A stretch of DNA of 64,000 nucleotides from Calonectria ilicicola. Its lineage: Eukaryota; Ascomycota; Sordariomycetes; Hypocreales; Nectriaceae. The stretch is taken from contig CP085834.1 of the NCBI GenBank assembly GCA_020809705.1, forward strand, positions 1,674,001-1,738,000, in the 5' to 3' direction. Both the position numbers and the translations under genes were made by a program. The notes under the pieces are model-generated. The model saw only the letters and a list, made by a program, of their open reading frames with translations, was not told where the DNA came from and did no database searches. Each line of letters begins with the position of its first letter. The first letter of the stretch is position 1. This document shows, one piece after another, positions 51,819 through 64,000 of the stretch.

Positions 51819-53254
51819 CTACTTCATCATTATATCTGAGAGAACTTCATGCAAGAAGTCTATCACTAGCCCGTTTATCTGACCTGACTCAATCAGAAAA
51901 GCATCATGCCCATCATGGCTCACAATTTCCCTAAGTCTTGCGTTAGGAACGCATCGGGCAATCTGCTCCTGCTCAGATATTGCATACAAACCATCGCTCC
52001 GAACACCAAGAACAAGGGAAGGTTGCTCTATCATGGACAATGCTTGAGTCACAGTATCTGCACGATTACGTGACAGGTCATGAGTGTCGAGTTTCCGAGT
52101 CAAAGCGATGTAGCAGTTGCTATCAAAACGACAAGAGAACTTTTTAGACTGATGCCGAAGATAGGATTGGGCAGCAAAGTTGGTATGAGTTGATTCAAAA
52201 GAGGTCAAGCTCGTTTTGGTAGGTGAGCTATTCGGTAATTGGACTTGGTGGTTATTGCCATTGTGACCCAGGTGATTCACTCGTCCGATTTCTTCAGTTA
52301 TTTTCGTCATTGGAACTTTATCAGTAGAAGCCTGACGGCCGAATCGCTTGTCAAGGGAGTCTTTACTCCGATATGTCAGCAAGGCCGCCATCCGAGCTGC
52401 CCCAAGACCGGCCGTAGGGGGGTCGTCCAAGCTGTAACGACCGCCATTGTATTTATCGTCGCTGTAGATGGCCTGGCGTTGAGCCTCGCCCCAACATATT
52501 CCCCAGGCACTCTGGTGGCTGCAAGTAGCAACAGGTACAATGCAACGGACGTAGTCTTTGCCATGATATGCCCACTCGAGGGCCAGCATTCCACCCATGG
52601 AGCCACCAATGACTGCTGCGACTTGCCGGACTCCGAGTGAATCCAAAACAAGGCGATGGAGACTACCCATGCAATCAATCAGTCTTTTGGGCCATTTGTA
52701 TTGGGGGTAAACTTGGCGAAATACACATACCGGACATCATCACGGATTGTAGTCAAGGGGAAGTTGGCGCCGTAATAGCCCTCGGCAGGGTTTCCATTTT
52801 TGGCTGTGACAGGACTGGCTGTTCCATATGGGCTGCCCAGGCTATTCAAGCAAATAATAAAGAACCTTTCGGTGTCAAAAGCTCGGCCAGGCCCAAGAAG
52901 AGGTCCCCACCAGTCACTCAGATTTGCGCTTCCCGAGAGAGCGTGGCAAACGACCATGGCGTTGTTCCCATCTGGAGATAGATTGCCCCAGGTCATATAG
53001 GCCACAGGGACGTTTTGCATTTTAAATCCAGACTCGAGTGTAAATGACGGGAAGACAGCAATTTTCTGTCCGGGAATGGCTTTTGCAAAATCGTTTTCAA
53101 GGTGACCATTTTTGCATTCTGAAAGCATTGTTAGTCAAGTAAAGCCACAGAAAAGGATATATAATATGATGAAAGACAGACCAATTTTTTCCCTTTCTTC
53201 CCTATTACTCCTCACATTCTCATGAAGCTTTGATCTTATCGTTGTAGTAGTCAT
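51819..53254 (-). CDS. FUB5: Homoserine O-acetyltransferase, FUB5 type
   Basis: Three exons (53254-53182, 53118-52731, 52662-51819) give 434 residues. It is an alpha/beta-hydrolase of the MetX/Met2 family: YMTWGNLSPDGNNAMVVCHALSG is cut here to the motif NNAMVVCHALSGSA, followed by WWGPLLGPGRAFDT, the nucleophile elbow GGSMGGM (Ser near 175), a VRSDGLY strand carrying the catalytic Asp, and SHDGHDAF with the catalytic His. It transfers acetyl from acetyl-CoA to homoserine, giving O-acetylhomoserine. In this cluster that is the substrate of FUB7. A central Gln/Asn/Ser-rich insertion near 280-310 is usual in fungal members. FUB4 is divergent on its right. Confidence 0.9.
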
Positions 53255-53981
53255 GATGTGTGTGGATTCAGTTTAGTGTGAGTTTATGGCCATTCAAACG
53301 TCCTGACTTGTACATAGCTATGCATGTGAATTTCCTGCCCCGTCCAATTTAATGAGCCTTAACGATCCCGAGGAGTATCTATCAATGTCATTCTAATCAT
53401 CATCATTATTCCAACCAGGTAAGTCTCCGATCTCTTCCAAAAACGGGACCTCGGATTCCCCACATCGATTACCGGGGTTTGTGTGCCATGGCCGGTCTAA
53501 CTATCCGAAATGTCGGAACTGTGTCGGAAGTATCAGCTATCATCCATGACGGGGAAGATGCACCCTAATAAATCAAATGATTAATGAATATTAGTCCGAT
53601 TACCTGACTGAGGCCGGATACCAAGGACCAGGCTCCGACCAAGTCGGTTCGGATGCCAAAGGGGATGGATGCCGCAATCCGGTAACTTCTTCGGTGCAAA
53701 CTTAGACCACCGATCCCTGAAGCTGTGGCGGAACAGGTTGATAAGCAGGTTGGTAGTTTGATTAGAAATGAGATGACTTCCAAGACTAAGCCGACAACGC
53801 TGGACCTGGAAGAATACATTTGCAACGGCAGTAGAAGATTACCGATAAGAATAGCCCGCGTGCAATTTAAGACCCCAGCAATTCAACGCACCAAACTTGC
53901 TGTTTCTTTCTTATCCATGCAAAACTGGTACTCGCCAAATTAAATTCACTGCAGACTCTTAGAGTGTCAACATCACCAGCA
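53255..53981. promoter_or_regulatory. Divergent FUB5/FUB4 promoter with TCCGAA motifs
   Basis: The region between two outward-read cluster genes. TCCGAA or its complement occurs at 53504, 53513 and 53524, with related TCCGA or TTCGGA cores near 53426, 53451, 53595, 53633 and 53648. Several lie in facing pairs (TATCCGAAATGTCGGAA), as expected for a dimeric zinc-cluster regulator. Confidence 0.55.
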
Positions 53982-54848
53982 ATGCGGTTTCTATGCCTGC
54001 ATGGCTATGGCACTAACATCGATGTCCTCCAGGAGCAGATGGAACCAATTACAATGCATCTGCCGAGTGATTGGGAATATGAATTCTTGGAGGCAGGCAT
54101 GAAACCATCGGAATTTTTAATTCGCAAGTACCGCCCGTTATTCTCCTGTGGATCAAAGTATCAAGCTAACTTGAAACGGATAGCATTATTTGACCAAGTC
54201 TCCCAACCAAATCACTGTTGGTATAACTTTTCTTACCCAGAGGACGTGGAGGAGGCTTATGAGCGTCTGATGTCGTTTGTCGAGTCAGAAGGACCCTTTG
54301 ATGGGATCTGGGGTTTCTCTCAGGGTGGTTCAATGGCTGCTCTGCTGTTACTCATACACCAAGAAAAGGAACGAAGTGAAAGCTACCCATTCAAGATGGC
54401 CATATTCACGTCAGCATTTCTCCCGCATCGTTTCAATTCCGGCGTGATAGTATGGGATGCTACAGAAAAAGATCAACTCCAGTCAAAGTATATTCCGGGA
54501 GAATTTGATGCATCTCGGGGAGGAAACGGCATGGATTGGACACGAGATCCTCGCACCTCGATTGAACACGACGTGATCAAAGTGGCGCGAGATAACCTGG
54601 ATTTCCCTGTCAAGGTTCTGCTCAAATACAGGCCTGAAGACGTTGAGGACAGGCTGGCGATACCGTCTGTCCATGTCAGAGGGGTCAAGGATCATTACAA
54701 CTTTGTCGATGATTCCTTATCGGAGCTGTTTGATCCAGAGACATGCAGGAAGATGACTCATCGAGGCGGCCATCATTTTCCTAGGCATTCAGAGGAGATT
54801 GTGCATTTTGCTGAGTTGATTATTGAGACAGCTTGTACTTTGATTTAG
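53982..54848 (+). CDS. FUB4: FSH1/LovG-like serine hydrolase, FUB4 type
   Basis: A single exon of 288 residues. The frame opens earlier only at a GTG; the ATG at 53982 ([10 protein letters not shown]) gives the usual start of the family, with the oxyanion-side motif LCLHGYG directly at the N-terminus. The nucleophile elbow is GFSQGG (Ser near 113), and the His is in GGHHFPR near 265. Enzymes of this family, such as LovG, release or edit acyl chains from reducing polyketide synthases. In the fusaric acid cluster FUB4 is proposed to act with FUB1. It has no signal peptide and is cytosolic. Confidence 0.9.
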   Translation: MRFLCLHGYGTNIDVLQEQMEPITMHLPSDWEYEFLEAGMKPSEFLIRKYRPLFSCGSKYQANLKRIALFDQVSQPNHCWYNFSYPEDVEEAYERLMSFVESEGPFDGIWGFSQGGSMAALLLLIHQEKERSESYPFKMAIFTSAFLPHRFNSGVIVWDATEKDQLQSKYIPGEFDASRGGNGMDWTRDPRTSIEHDVIKVARDNLDFPVKVLLKYRPEDVEDRLAIPSVHVRGVKDHYNFVDDSLSELFDPETCRKMTHRGGHHFPRHSEEIVHFAELIIETACTLI

Positions 54849-55334
54849 TAAATCTGAGAGATTAAGAGATATTTTTAACACTGCTTAGAAGACCTATTTA
54901 ATGGACCTTTTTTGGACGTGGCATAGATTGACGGCGGAAATAAAATATTATGAGAGTGTCTAAAAAGAGATGGGCGGCCCCAATGCTTCACAGTCAGGCT
55001 TAAAATTCAATTTGTTGTCATCATTCTTGCTATACGTATGTCATTCTTTTGGCGCTGGTAACATACTTATCGAGGGAAGGGTACTCTGGCCTTTTAGTAT
55101 ATTGGCACTAATAAATAAAAACACTTTACATATAGTACTCTTTTCAAGTTGGACGAAAAAGCACATCGCCGTATACTAGTTCAGATTTCCACCAGCTACA
55201 GAGAGACCCAGCTACCAAGAAATTATAACCGTTACAGTTCCTCAGCACAGCATCCTATATATCCTATCTGTTCCCAACCATGGAAATACATGTATACTTG
55301 GTGCAGCCTCTCCAAAAATAACCTCCAGATGCTC
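54849..55334. other. Short FUB4-FUB2 spacer where FUB3 would lie
   Basis: Only 486 bp, AT-rich, between the ends of the convergent FUB4 and FUB2 genes. Fusarium has the aspartate kinase gene FUB3 (about 1.5 kb) between these neighbours. I find no kinase motif or relic here. Confidence 0.6.
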
Positions 55335-55661
55335 TTATTTACTCTTGAAAGGCCAAATTGTCATATGCTCAGAGTCCCACACCCCCTCTACAGTCAAGAT
55401 ATCCTTGTTCATAATGTCCCTAATTTCCTCCTCACTTTCCGCTTTGATTATCATCACCGTTCCGTTCTCGTTGGACGTTTCTCCCTCAGAATCGTGCTTG
55501 GAAAGCGTGCTACCAAAGAATGGAACCCGGCCCGCCATAACCAAGGGTGCGGCATCTTGATTGTGCTGCTTCAACAGCGCGAGCCTTTTCGGGAGCGTAT
55601 TCGGAATATCAGGTATGTGGACTAGATACTCCCGGAGATTCGGAGTGTTTTCGGTACTCAT
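55335..55661 (-). CDS. FUB2: YCII-related protein, FUB2 type
   Basis: A single exon of 108 residues. It begins with a strand motif EYLVHIPDIPNTLPKRLALLKQH, noted here only as EYLVHIPDIP and KRLALLKQH, and ends EGVWDSEHMTIWPF, the typical 'AGVWD...PF' end of fungal YCII-domain proteins. These are small dimeric ferredoxin-like proteins, often of unknown function in secondary-metabolite clusters. Position beside the PKS fits FUB2, whose job in fusaric acid production is not settled. The promoter to its right carries the shared TCCGAA motif. Confidence 0.85.
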   Translation of the reverse strand: MSTENTPNLREYLVHIPDIPNTLPKRLALLKQHNQDAAPLVMAGRVPFFGSTLSKHDSEGETSNENGTVMIIKAESEEEIRDIMNKDILTVEGVWDSEHMTIWPFKSK

Positions 55662-56592
55662 TTTGTAAATGTGAGGTTTTTTGAGAGAACTCGTAGAATA
55701 GGTGTAAGGGCTTGTATAAACTCAGGTCCGCGATCGCGGTATTGTCCAAGATGGCAAAAGTAACTTTGATATGGGCTACACTTTTGCAGGAATGTAGCGG
55801 TGTGTCGGGTCTGTGGCATGGATTTATAAGAATACTGAGATGATGGCGATCCATGCATCGGTATAAGCCCTAATGAATTTGAGTGGTCGGGTTGTGTGCC
55901 TGAAATCGGAAGCTTACTCGGAAGCTTTGCAAAAGCCAGATCATCGGCTCGGAGCCTTTGCACTGGCGTGTGATATGCTCAGTAACGGCACCGAGAATAC
56001 ACACAGCTTCCGAACCATCACACCTTTACGATGACGTAAGAAGGTAAAATCTTTGTTCGAGCGAGCCGTGATAGCAGCACAAGGTCACAGCCCCGCCTCC
56101 ATCCACACATACATTACGGATGTACAATATTTGAGATGTGAATAACATCATCAAGCATCTAGTTGAACGTTTTACGGTAAAATCGGTGAAGTCACGCACC
56201 GTCGCACCTAGCCAGAACGCCTTTGGTCGACCTGAAAACTACTCGTACCATATCATACACGAAGTTGTAGTTGGATAATAACAAAAAAACATTAAAAATG
56301 AGAACACAAGCGTAGAACTTCCTTGAATTGCTATAGCTGTATAGCTCTTACCATGCACATAGACCATACACCAGAGGCAGTAACTGCGCCATTCCAAGTA
56401 TCAAGTTATTTAAATAGTTGATGGGTGAAATCTTAGCACTTTCTTTATATGGCCCACTGATAATTAAACAAAATTAAAACGACATACAACAAACACCAAT
56501 ATCCATCGTAGTGATCGGTGAGTGATAAAACATAGATCTATTAATAGCTATGTATAACTCAGGAAACCCCCGTAGTAAATTCTGATATCTCT
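55662..56592. promoter_or_regulatory. FUB2 upstream / FUB1 downstream region
   Basis: It holds the promoter of FUB2 and the 3' end of FUB1, both on the minus strand. TCGGAA occurs at 55906 and 55918 and TCCGAA at 56009, with further CTCGG cores near 55942-55953. Beyond 56030 the sequence is AT-rich with no gene. Confidence 0.5.
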
Positions 56593-59500
56593 TTAATCAC
56601 GACTAGCCGGGATCAACGAAGACTTATCGATCAGCTTCTTTGCAAATGTAGGCAAAGGATCGCTGCTAACAATATCAAACACGGATACGTCAGCTTGAAA
56701 CTCCTTGGAAATCCAGGTCCGGATCTCAATAGCGATCAAGCTGTCGATTCCAAGAGCTGGCAGGGATTTCCTGGTATCCACATCTTCAGGGTTCATCTTG
56801 ATTATTTTAGAAACTCCCGCCACAAGATGAGCAAAAGCAATGTCGTAGAACTCGTCTTTGGATGTAGCCGCTGCGAGCAGCTTTTTGAAGTCTTGCGTGG
56901 CATTGGCGCTACTATTCGCGCCATCATTCCGTCTACCAAGTCGACTGTGAATGGCAAATCGGGAGTCAGCAAACCAATACGGGTCATTGTGAGACGACCT
57001 GTCGAGCTGGCCACCGGTTGATGGCCCCATTGCCACTTGCGTCGGAGCACGTCCCGATACCGCCGCAGCGACGACGTTGAGGACATCGACCTCATCCATG
57101 CCCAACAGACCACCGTTCTTGAGTAGCTGGAACACTTCATCGCGCTCCGTGGATACACCAATACCAACCACAAGACTGAGGTTGATGCTTGTCGCGGCTA
57201 GCCCAAAAGCTGCGCGGTGGTGCATGAGAGCATCCTGGTATGTGTTGCCTGCGTTGTAGTTGGCTTGACCACGGGAGCCGACGATGCCGGCAATGGAAGA
57301 TAAGCAAACAAAGAAACCCAAGTCTTTTGGTAACAGCTCGTGCAAGTTTCGCGTAGCTCTTAGCTTGGGGCGAAGCGACAGGTTCCAATCTGACGCCGAC
57401 ATGTTTTCGTAAATACCATCCTACAGGTTCCAGTTAGTTCAAAATCGCATTTGATGGGGACCCAAGAATCTCCATCATCCCCCAGAATCGTAAACTTACT
57501 CTCAAATCCATGGCGCAGTGAATTACGCCTTGAATCGGTGGGAAGGTTTCTCCGACCTTGGCCAGGGCAACTTCCAGCTGAGGCTTATCCGCAACATCGA
57601 CGGAGATTGCTGTCGCCAAAACACCATGACTCTGTAGTTCACTAAGCAGTGTCGCCGCTTCAGGACGAGAGCTCCCGGACCGTGAGAGGAATACAAGATT
57701 CCTTGCTCCCTTCTCGACGAGCATCTTAGCTATGGATCTACCAATTCCACCAAGACCTCCAACGAGAATATAGGCGCGGTCATGTGGTAATTGGAAAGTC
57801 ATCAAGCCTTCAGGGACAACCTTTAAACTAATATTTAGCACATGTGAGTGAGTGCAGGCCCGGGGAAAAGCTTACCGGTATAATTTCATCTTGTCGTGGG
57901 CTCAGGACAATTTTGCCAATATGGCTTCCGCCCTGCATGAGTCGGAACGCCTTGTCAACTTCCCCAAATGAATACTGCTCCAGGTCACACAATGGGGCTA
58001 TTGCGCCCTTTTGTAAAAGTTCGACCACTTGATTGCCAATCTTTTGGACCCTATCAGGGTAATCCGTGACTTGGCACAGAATGTCAACACCAGAAAAGGT
58101 AATATTGTTGAGGAATGGGCGCATCTCCAAGCCAGTATTGTCATAGATGTCGCGTTTTCCAAGCTCAATAAACCTACCAAAGGGTGCAACGCAAAGCCAA
58201 GTCCTTCGTAGAGCCTCCTGTGCGAGGGAGTTGAGTACAACGTCAACGCCCCGTTGCTTGGTCATTCGAAGAATGCCGTCAGCGAAGGAGTAGTCTCGGC
58301 TGTTGAAAATGTGAGATTCTTGGATTCCATACTCCTCTACTAGAAATCTCTTTTTCTTTTCGGATGAGACGGTCACAAATATCTCTGCTCCAATGAATTG
58401 GGCAACCTTGATAGCAGCCTGGCCTACACCACCGGCAGCCGAGTGTATCAATACAGACTCGCCGCGCGTGAGCCGGGCCACGTCGATTAGAGAATGGACA
58501 GCAGTTGCATATATGCACATCATAGAAGCGGCTTTCTCATCACTCAAGCCATCGGGAGTTCTCTCAAAGGTCCGGGGATCAACTCGGACACGAGTCTGGA
58601 AACAACCTCCGTGCAACCCAAACACACGGTCGCCCACTTGGAACTTTTCAACCCCCCGGCCAATTCTGGAAACAGTTCCCGCACATTCAACCCCGAGGGT
58701 CGAGTCTTCCATTTGGCCCATGGCAACCATAACATCGCGGAAGTTAAGGCCCACCGATGCCACCTCTATCTCCATCTGACCATCCGCAATGGGGTCCTCG
58801 GCAGACAGGCCCGGAATAGGGACATATTCGGAGGTATCAAGAAGCCCTGGCTCTCTGAAGGATAGTCGAAGCGCCTTAGTTCCTCGTTGAAAGGGAGTTT
58901 TGGTTGCTGGAAGCATCTGATCGGACTTGGACGCATCCATCAAGGCCTTTAGATTTGCATCGGGCAACAGACGTTCAATGTGCGACAGGCCGCCGCGAAC
59001 TACATACTCTGAGTCCGTGGATTCCTCCGAAGTTTTGTTTGATACGTCATGCAGAATTCGAACGATGGAATTGACATTGACTTCCACATCAAGAGGAGCG
59101 TTCAAGTCGAGAGCCATGGTTACAAAGGGTATCTCTGGGTGTTCAGCCCTGATCGTCCTTCCGAAACCCTTGACGAGACCTCTAGAATAGGTATCCAAAG
59201 TCAACCACAAAGTTCCAGCCGACCCAAGAATCACTGATCGAAGTTTGGAGAAGGAATAATCATCCAGATTCTCCAAGAAAGAACAATCGATATCCAGTGT
59301 TACCAGAGCCAAGTACGGTGAATCTTGTTCAGGAATGTTTCCAAACGCCGCCTGCACAACAGTGTAATTCTGCGCTTTCAGCTCACAACTAACCTTTGCA
59401 ATGGCTTGGTTCAATCCGTAAGATGGGTCTTGTGGTGTAATCACGACAACGTTTTGTGTTTTGATCTCTGAATCTAGCTTCTGGTGGGCAATAATAAGAT

Positions 59501-62500
59501 GTTGCGAGTTGGAAATATTGATTTTGGTCGAGGTAAAACCTGCAAACATGAGGGATTCTTCTATGACAGCAGGAATATCGGAGCCGCCTGTGATCAACAA
59601 AACTCCCCATCTGGTGCCAATTAGTTAGATTCACAATTGATGTATTTATCAGAAAACCATAGATGACTTACTGTTTCAATAGCTTTTTGAATCCCGCGAA
59701 CATGACAGAGTAATCACCTTCATACTCACAAATGGATGTAGAAATCGCGAGATCAAAAGCACCATCTTGAAAACCCTGTGAACCAAGGTCTTCTAGTAAA
59801 TTCAGCTTTTGCTTTTGAATCACATTGCTCCACGGGTCAGATGCTGATGAGCTCTCTTCACTCGGCCCGTCGAGCTCACCAGCCAGAACGACGGACTTGA
59901 TGCGATCAAGACTCACGTCACCAGCCGGAAGCGAGGTAAAAGCCTCTTTGAGGAGACTAGTAGCCGACGGGTTATATTCTAGAATGTCCAGGGCCGGGCG
60001 TTTATGGGCGAGCAGAGATACATAGTGGCCCAAACTTTCCATCAGGTCCTTTCCTTGCAACAGCTTTTGAAGCTCAGCTGCATCGGTAACTTCGACATCT
60101 GGCGAGAGGTGCGGAATAATTGGCACATGACCAACATATTGACCATCTACGCTCAGCGCTTCAGATGCGCTTCGAAGAGGCACAGTTTGACATCCCCGAA
60201 GAGCGATGACTGGTTTTTCTCCATCTTGGCCAAAGGCAACGACATCACTCACCAAACCATCCGCTCCCTGCTTTTCTGAAGAGGTAAATCCACAGTATCT
60301 AGTACCAGGAGCAGAGTCAAAGTCTGCTGAGACATAGAGCGATGCAGCCGATACCGGGACCCTTGCATTGAGCTGGGTAACGCTGCCCGAGGCGGAGATT
60401 AAGACGTGGACGAACACATCTAGAACGGCAGGATGAATCAAATGAGGCGGTTCCCACTTTTGGCGGTACCATTGTTTGGTATCCAGGACCTCCGCGGAGA
60501 AGTGAGATTTGTAGTTGCGGGTGTGAAGCTTGGTGATGCCTTGGAATGATGGCCCAAGGTTGAAGCCTGATGCGCTAACCTTGGAGTAAAATTCTGTTGC
60601 ATCTAAACTCGGCCATCCTGCTTGTATCATCTGTTCATGCTCCCTCTTGAGCTCAGAGTTTGCTACAGCTTCCTCGTCCAGGAACGCCGTGTTTTTTACT
60701 TCTCCCTGCTTGTAGAGAGTTGTGATGAGACCAGTGCAATTAGCCGTCCACACACCGCTCTCGTTTCTGCTGGATACACTAAACTCGGTCCAATGCGACG
60801 ATGATGCCGCATTAGATCCAGATTTCCAAGGCGAGAGCTGGAGTCTTGTTTCAATCGTCTCGTTGAGCGGGACAACCAGGGCGTTTCGGACGTTAACGTT
60901 GCGAATTTGGTAGCCTGAGACGTCGGTCCGGGTCTCTACTTGACGCGTTGCCTCGATGGCCATGACAATCATTCCAGCCATGGGGTAAATGTTGGTGTTC
61001 TGAAACTGGTGCTGCTCGATCCAAGGCTGCTCCGAGGTGCGAAGATAGTTGCGCCAGGATGGCTCGGCTTCCGTGGATCGTTCGTCTCTGGCTCCGAGCA
61101 GCTCTAGTCGGGGATGGTTCCTGTTCTTATAGCTAGAGAATGCAGCTGACTCATGCCAGTAGCGAGTAGACTTGTTCCACGCGTACGGCGGGAGATCTAC
61201 CAGCGCAGATATTTTGCTTCCATCAGATTTGGTGTCTGCGTAAGCATTCACCAGTGGAACATCGACAGAATGCCCGAGAACATGCAATTCACCCACCGCT
61301 TCCAAAACTGTCTGGACAGCATCTTGCTTTCTCTTAATGGCCGAAAAATATCGAGGAGCTGTGGCCGCATCTCCAACACTGTCCAGAATCTGTTTCAAGG
61401 GCCCTTGGAGCGCCGCATGAGGCCCAATCTCAACAATCGCATCATGGCTTCCCCTCTTTCCTGTTGCCTTGCCTGTCTTCCCCATAGAGCCTGACTTAGC
61501 GGCTGCCGTGACGGCTCCAGAGAAGTCAACTGGGCTGACCAAGTTGGTGACCCAGTACGACGGTCCAAGCTCGTTTCCGTCGATGGGCTTGGCCCAGACC
61601 GACGAAAACATTTTGACGTCAGAATGACCTGGCTTAATCTCCCAAGCTCCTTCCAATAAGGCGAGGTACTCCTCTGAGATACTCTCCATATGATGGGAAT
61701 GGTACGCCGTCGAAACACGGAGCTTCCTGGCAAATACCTCATCCGCTTGCAAGAGCGTCAAAACTTCCTCAATGCCTTCGACGTCGCCTGACAAGGTCAC
61801 ACTGGATGGACTGTTGATACAAGCCACCACCACTTTGCCCATGGTGATTCGCTTCAGGTACGCTCTTGCTGCTTCAGCACCCAATCCCACAGCGGCCATT
61901 GAGCCCTTCGTGTTAATTTTACCAGTGAGGGACCCTCTGCAGTTCGCAATCCGCATGGCCGCCTCCTTGCCGAAAGCCCCCTTTGCGTAAGCTGCTGCAA
62001 TCTCTCCACTGGAGTGGCCTATGACGACCTGGGGGCGTATGCCCCAACTGGCCAGGAGGTCGATGATGCCAAGCTGTAGAGCTGTGCAAGCTGGCTGGCT
62101 GATGGAGGGGTGGTCGATTTTGGATTCCTCGGCGCTACGATTCAATTCCGTGATTAGATCCCAGGTGCAGCCCCAAGATTTGAGGTATGCGCTCGACTCT
62201 TGCAGGGACTTCTGGAAGACCGAATACTTCTGGAGAGATCTGCCCATGGCGAACCATTGCGCTCCCTGGCCCGTGAAGATAAAGGTGAGAGCCCGCGACC
62301 TAGGTACTCTTGCAGCCTTAGTTGGCGCACTATCGAGACCTTGCTTTAATTCCTGGATAGTCGAAGCCGCGACATATGTCTTCCATGGAAGGTTTGATCT
62401 CTTCTCGGAGAGCGTATAAGACAGACGGTGCAGGAAATCATCCTCGGACTCAGGAATTGCATCAAGTTCACCAAGATAGGTTTGGAGACTCTGGCTAATT

Positions 62501-64000
62501 CTTTTGATGCCGGATTCTTCGTGAGAAGACAGGAGAAAAAGGCGCGGGGTGCTTCCGACCTTAGAGGTGGTGTCTCCATTTCCGGAGTGACCGTTTGAAC
62601 CATTAGAACTGGTGCTGCGAGCATCAACCCTGGTGTTGTGATGACCTTGCAAGTTGTGATTCTTCAGAAAGTGATAGGCATCATCCAGAATAGCGTGAGC
62701 ATTAGCTCCACCATATCCAAAACTGTTGATGCTGGCACGTCTGAGTCCAGCAGGCCAATCAATCGTGCTGGTTGGGATATCAATATTCCAGGCGTCCAGT
62801 TTAATTTTGGGGTTGACATTCTTCAGCCCATATGTTGGCGCGATCAAGCCAGTTTCAAGACTGTATATCGTCTTGACCAAACCGGCAATACCGCTTGCGC
62901 CCTCGAGATGTCCGATGTTACTTTTCACGGAGCCAACATGTATGGGATGCTGTCTTGTCGGGCCAAAGACGGAACCAATCACAGAGCATTCAATGGGATC
63001 TCCCACCTTTGTGCCCGTGCCGTGGGCCTCGAAATAATTTGTCTCATCCACACCCAGACCAGCGGAAGCATAAGTCGAAAGTATCAATTCCTCTTGTCGG
63101 GGTGCCGAAGGCTGCGTGATACCAAGGGTTCGACCATCTTGGTTACAACCTGTGCCTCTAATGACAGCGCGGATAGTGTCGCCGTCTTGAAGTGCTTTGT
63201 CCAATCGCTTCAAGATCACAAAGCCGCCTCCTTCGGCTCGGGCGTATCCGTTTGCTGCAGAGTCAAATGAGTGGCACTTATCATCGGCGCTAAGGAAAGA
63301 CATGGACGACATGAAGACACCAAAGTTGGGCAGAAGTTGCAACCCAAATCCTCCAACCAAAGCCTAAATTCACAGCCATGTTAGCAATGCAGCAGAGGAA
63401 TTAGGGATAAAATTAAACAAGGAATCAGAAATGATCATACAGAATCGCTTTCACCCTGTCGGATGCTTTGGCTTGCAAGATGCAACGCAGTCAAAGATGA
63501 CGAGCAGGCCGTGTTTATTGTGATACTCGGACCCTTCAGATTGAAGAACCACGAAATTCGGTTGGACATTAGTGCTTCTCCTGTGCCTGTTGCCGTATAT
63601 TTTGGAGCGCTATCCATGTCGTATGCTTGCATGTCCCAGTAATCATGCAGACAGGTTCCTATATAACAAGACATGTTCTGGTTGGCAACTTGATCGATTT
63701 GAAGGCCAGCTAAAGATGCACGTTAGTCAAATGGTTATTTTTGCATACCGTTCATTGCAAGCATCCATACCATTCTCGAGACCTTCGTAAGCTAATTCCA
63801 GCAAGATTCGTTGGACTGGATCCATGCCCTTTGCCTCCTCAGGTGTGATGGAAAAGAAACCAGCGTCGAAACGATCAACATCTTGTGTCAAAAAGTATCC
63901 TCCCTTGGAATTGGAGGTTCCTGCTCTGCCTCCATCTGGATGGTAGAAACCATTTACGTTGAACCGGCTCTTTGGCACCGGGCCCAGGGCATTCCTCCCC
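56593..64000 (-). CDS. FUB1: Highly reducing polyketide synthase, FUB1 type (5' end off window)
   Basis: Six visible exons (64000-63771, 63709-63441, 63363-59672, 59610-57876, 57820-57500, 57420-56593) encode about 2357 residues; perhaps 30 are missing at the N-terminus. Domain order: KS (NTACSSS active Cys about residue 145 of the visible part, then [11 protein letters not shown] and KSNIGH); AT ([19 protein letters not shown]); DH ([16 protein letters not shown]); a shrunken methyltransferase-like segment without the Gly-rich SAM loop; ER ([11 protein letters not shown]); KR ([12 protein letters not shown], then [12 protein letters not shown]); and ACP (LGIDSLIA). No thioesterase is present, which fits release by FUB4 or FUB8. 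In fusaric acid synthesis FUB1 builds an unbranched six-carbon chain; the degenerate MT suits that. The DH motif has Asn where Gly is usual. Confidence 0.93.

Overview
The window is nuclear DNA of a filamentous ascomycete. Most genes carry short (44-135 nt) GT-AG introns with CTAAC-like branch sites. The proteins belong to fungal families: Zn2Cys6 regulators, a HeLo domain protein, DUF6594, DUF6604 and DUF7924 proteins, cutinases, a tyrosinase, a phytase and a highly reducing polyketide synthase. A fusaric-acid-type cluster suggests Hypocreales (Fusarium or a relative), but the genus cannot be fixed from this sequence. All gene models below were spliced by hand; exon sums of complete models are multiples of three.

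Layout. 0.7-5 kb: a TauD-like dioxygenase, a doubtful small gene and a GNAT acetyltransferase flanked by a 29-nt direct repeat. 5.9-17.8 kb: a divergent Zn2Cys6 gene with a GC-AG intron; a ubiquitin-conjugating E2 fused to an AGC-like kinase, with a HeLo (cell-death/prion-associated) gene only 13 nt upstream on the same strand; and two more Zn2Cys6 regulators, one needing a 3-nt microexon to complete its zinc cluster. 17.9-28.3 kb: a secreted phytase, the ribosome-assembly factor Rsa4, two diverged cutinases separated by a gene-poor AT-rich stretch, and a small secreted protein. 28.6-37 kb: DUF7924, DUF6594 and DUF6604 proteins around gene-poor DNA with a probable solo LTR. 38-41.6 kb: a tyrosinase, an Hsp20 and a decayed membrane-protein gene.

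42.5-64 kb is a biosynthetic cluster matching the fusaric acid (FUB) cluster in gene content and order: FUB8 (A-T-R carboxylate reductase), FUB7 (PLP O-acetylhomoserine lyase), FUB6 (MDR dehydrogenase), FUB5 (homoserine O-acetyltransferase), FUB4 (serine hydrolase), FUB2 (YCII protein) and FUB1 (HR-PKS, running off the right edge). FUB1 should make a six-carbon acyl chain, released by FUB4 and/or reduced by FUB8 to a C6 aldehyde. FUB5 supplies O-acetylhomoserine, and FUB7 joins the two into the alkylated ring precursor of a picolinic acid. The aspartate kinase gene FUB3, found between FUB2 and FUB4 in Fusarium, is absent, and FUB9-FUB12 are not on the FUB8 side. Promoters inside the cluster share dense TCCGAA/TTCGGA motifs, which suggests one pathway regulator.

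The strongest leads for new biology are the HeLo / E2-kinase locus, the 3-nt microexon, the FUB3-less cluster and its shared promoter motif.
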